Positions 5,264 to 6,895 of a stretch of 6,895 bases of DNA are shown piece after piece. A model generated the notes under the pieces. That model worked only from the letters and a program-made list of their open reading frames with translations. It did not search any database and had not been told where the DNA came from. The first letter of the stretch is position 1; the number at the start of each line of letters is the position of its first letter. Position numbers and translations under genes: made by a program. Origin of the DNA: Candidatus Latescibacterota bacterium (GTDB taxonomy: Bacteria > Latescibacterota > Latescibacteria > Latescibacterales > Latescibacteraceae); assembly GCA_018656855.1 (NCBI GenBank), contig JABHYP010000262.1:1-6895 (forward strand), in the 5' to 3' direction.

Positions 5264-6895
5264 TTAATCCCATCCGATATTGACTTTTACAAACGTCCCC
5301 GATATTCTGTATTCCTCCATTTTCCTGTATTTTCTGTCAAAATTTATCTCGTCAAGCTTAAATCCGCATGAAGCCCAGATATTGTAGCCGAAATAATTCG
5401 TCCTGTTTTGTATCTGGAGGCAGTATGTTTTCCGAGTGTAATCATTATGGGCCTGGACATAGTCTTTGTAAGCAAACTCAAAACCGTCAAATCCCTGGAG
5501 TGCAAGCGCAATATCGGTGCTCGGGGAAACAATATATTTAATCATAACAAGTGGCATACGTATCAGGTAATGGTCAAGCGGCTGCAAAGATTCGGAGCGG
5601 GCTTTTTTGTAAAAGCGGAATTTAAGCCCCGGTGAAAATACCCAGTTCCCCAATTGCTTTGTATATACAAGTTTATTAACCATTGAATAGGTTTTGACTA
5701 AATCTTGAGGCTGGAAAGTGCCATCGTACATTGTACCTTCAAGCTGGTCGTTGTTCTCAAACTTCATATAGTTTTGGAGCGTTATCGAAGGAATCGCCCT
5801 GATACTGGAATCTACCCAGAGCCTCTGCACGTTGGAATTCCTGTACCATAGCTCATCATAGAAAATATCACGGTCAAATCGCCCATATGAACCACCACCG
5901 CCGGGTTGGTTATAGTTATCTCTAAAATACGTTCTTGCCTGTATATATTGATCACGGATATTATCCTGTATTTTCTCATACCGGTATTCAGCATATAGCT
6001 TTCCAATGTCAAACACATTGTAATTCACCTGTAATTTGGCATAATCATCTTTTTCCCTGTAAGATGATGCTGCTACACCCTGAGTGTGGAAAGAACCGGC
6101 AATAAAACTCACACTTTGAATCGGTGATAACCTAAAAAATAAATGATGTCCCTCGCGGTCGAGTCTGTAGGGCAAATCAAATTTCATGTCATCTTCGCGG
6201 ACATCAGGGATGGTGTTATTATTATAATCGTTTCCAAAAATGAAATCATCCGGATCTATATCAAAGTTTAAGAAAGGTTCATCATAGTCAGGTATTTTAT
6301 TCAAATTCTTATTGGTGTCAGCTATACCGTCATTGTCAGCATCATTTCCGGGAAAAACGCCGTCAGGATCGTCTGATGATATAATTGACGCACCCATTGC
6401 CCGCTGAAGCAACATCTGGTCAGGATACTGGTCATCGTCATCATTGTCCTCAACCGTTGTAACCCTGGTAGTATTGTTACGGCGCATGAGATTTAGTTGA
6501 TTCTGACCAAAAAAGAAGTCCATATATGGACGGTAATTTTTACCCATTTTGAATATTTCACCTGCAAATCCGAAATATGACCAGTCCTTCTCGGCTGTTA
6601 AATAGTACGCATTATCATTTTTAAAAAAACGGTGTCCTTTACGAGGAGGGAGACCGGCCACAATTTGCTGAGGTTTCCCGGTTCCGGCAAGACCATCGGC
6701 AAACATGTAAGTATGAATATTGTTAACAAACTCACCTTTTATCTTGAATCCGTGATAATTAAAATCGGCATCGATCCCATACATAACATTTGCCACTTCA
6801 AAACCGAAATCAAGCGTTAATGTGGTTACATTCGAACCGTCCTTAACATTTCCTTCGCACTGAGCCTCTGTCCTCCAGTATGTAGCATCGTACCA
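5264..6895 (-). CDS. Outer-membrane beta-barrel-type protein with Asp/Asn-rich calcium-binding-like repeats, C-terminal part (cut by window edge)
   Basis: The frame is open from the window edge to a stop at 5264, giving 543 residues; the true start is outside, and the in-frame GTG at 6796 sits in the middle of conserved-looking strand sequence, so it is not a likely start. I do not recognise a named family. Long stretches show alternating hydrophobic and polar residues rich in Y, F and W, as in outer-membrane barrel strands, for example FKIKGEFVNNIHTYMF, KLYAEYRYEKI and the closing YRISGTFVKVNIGWD. An acidic stretch (residues 148-236) contains units like thrombospondin type-3 calcium repeats: DADNDGIAD, NKNLNKIPD and DYNNNTIPD, plus an acidic run DNDDDDQYPD. 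These probably form a surface loop binding Ca2+. The protein ends in WD rather than the common terminal aromatic residue. A glycine run (PGGGGSYG) occurs near residue 325. A barrel role is inferred from pattern only. Confidence 0.7.
   Translation of the reverse strand, partial: WYDATYWRTEAQCEGNVKDGSNVTTLTLDFGFEVANVMYGIDADFNYHGFKIKGEFVNNIHTYMFADGLAGTGKPQQIVAGLPPRKGHRFFKNDNAYYLTAEKDWSYFGFAGEIFKMGKNYRPYMDFFFGQNQLNLMRRNNTTRVTTVEDNDDDDQYPDQMLLQRAMGASIISSDDPDGVFPGNDADNDGIADTNKNLNKIPDYDEPFLNFDIDPDDFIFGNDYNNNTIPDVREDDMKFDLPYRLDREGHHLFFRLSPIQSVSFIAGSFHTQGVAASSYREKDDYAKLQVNYNVFDIGKLYAEYRYEKIQDNIRDQYIQARTYFRDNYNQPGGGGSYGRFDRDIFYDELWYRNSNVQRLWVDSSIRAIPSITLQNYMKFENNDQLEGTMYDGTFQPQDLVKTYSMVNKLVYTKQLGNWVFSPGLKFRFYKKARSESLQPLDHYLIRMPLVMIKYIVSPSTDIALALQGFDGFEFAYKDYVQAHNDYTRKTYCLQIQNRTNYFGYNIWASCGFKLDEINFDRKYRKMEEYRISGTFVKVNIGWD
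6188..6454 (-). other. Asp/Asn-rich, thrombospondin type-3-like repeat segment within the outer-membrane protein
   Basis: The coded segment holds three units of the form [DN]-x-[DN]-x-[DN]-x-I-x-D (DADNDGIAD, NKNLNKIPD, DYNNNTIPD) and a D-rich run. In known TSP3-type repeats these side chains coordinate calcium. It interrupts a region of likely beta strands, so it may be a large extracellular loop. Confidence 0.6.

Noticed and set aside
1..6895. A defence system, toxin-antitoxin pair, prophage piece or other novel multi-gene system
   Set aside because: All genes except the outer-membrane-like one are recognisable chromosomal families with ordinary spacing; no effector, transposase, integrase or repeat array was found.

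Overview
The window looks like a piece of chromosome from a Gram-negative, probably uncultured bacterium outside the best-studied phyla. The evidence is an outer-membrane beta-barrel-type protein with Asp/Asn-rich calcium-binding-like repeats, the MEP isoprenoid pathway (IspG), a bacterial-type S21 protein and usable Shine-Dalgarno sites on several genes. The SD sites argue against typical Bacteroidetes. The composition is moderate in GC inside genes and clearly AT-rich between them. I cannot fix the phylum from the sequence; a member of the wider FCB-like groups is an inference.

All six supported genes lie on the minus strand, so transcription runs from high to low coordinates. In transcription order: (1) 6895-5264, the C-terminal 543 residues of a large secreted/outer-membrane protein whose start lies outside the window; (2) 5130-4933, rpsU (ribosomal protein S21), followed by a strong intrinsic terminator; (3) 4821-4255, a CvpA-family membrane protein; (4) 4286-1875, mutS2, overlapping the CvpA gene by 32 bases; (5) 1826-705, a PLP enzyme of the D-cysteine desulfhydrase/ACC deaminase family, 48 bases after mutS2; (6) a 324-base AT-rich gap; (7) 380-1, the N-terminal third of ispG, cut by the window edge.

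The CvpA gene, mutS2 and the PLP gene look like one operon. Its best promoter candidate (TTGACT, 18 bases, TATACT) is built into the terminator of rpsU: the -35 box reuses the 3' arm of the hairpin and the terminator T tract forms the spacer. This compact terminator/promoter overlap is the most distinctive small-scale structure here. The overall content is mainly housekeeping: isoprenoid synthesis, translation, and nucleic-acid or stalled-ribosome surveillance by MutS2. I found no CRISPR array, mobile element, tRNA, rRNA, toxin-antitoxin pair or recognisable defence system. The least explained gene is the outer-membrane-like protein at the right end.
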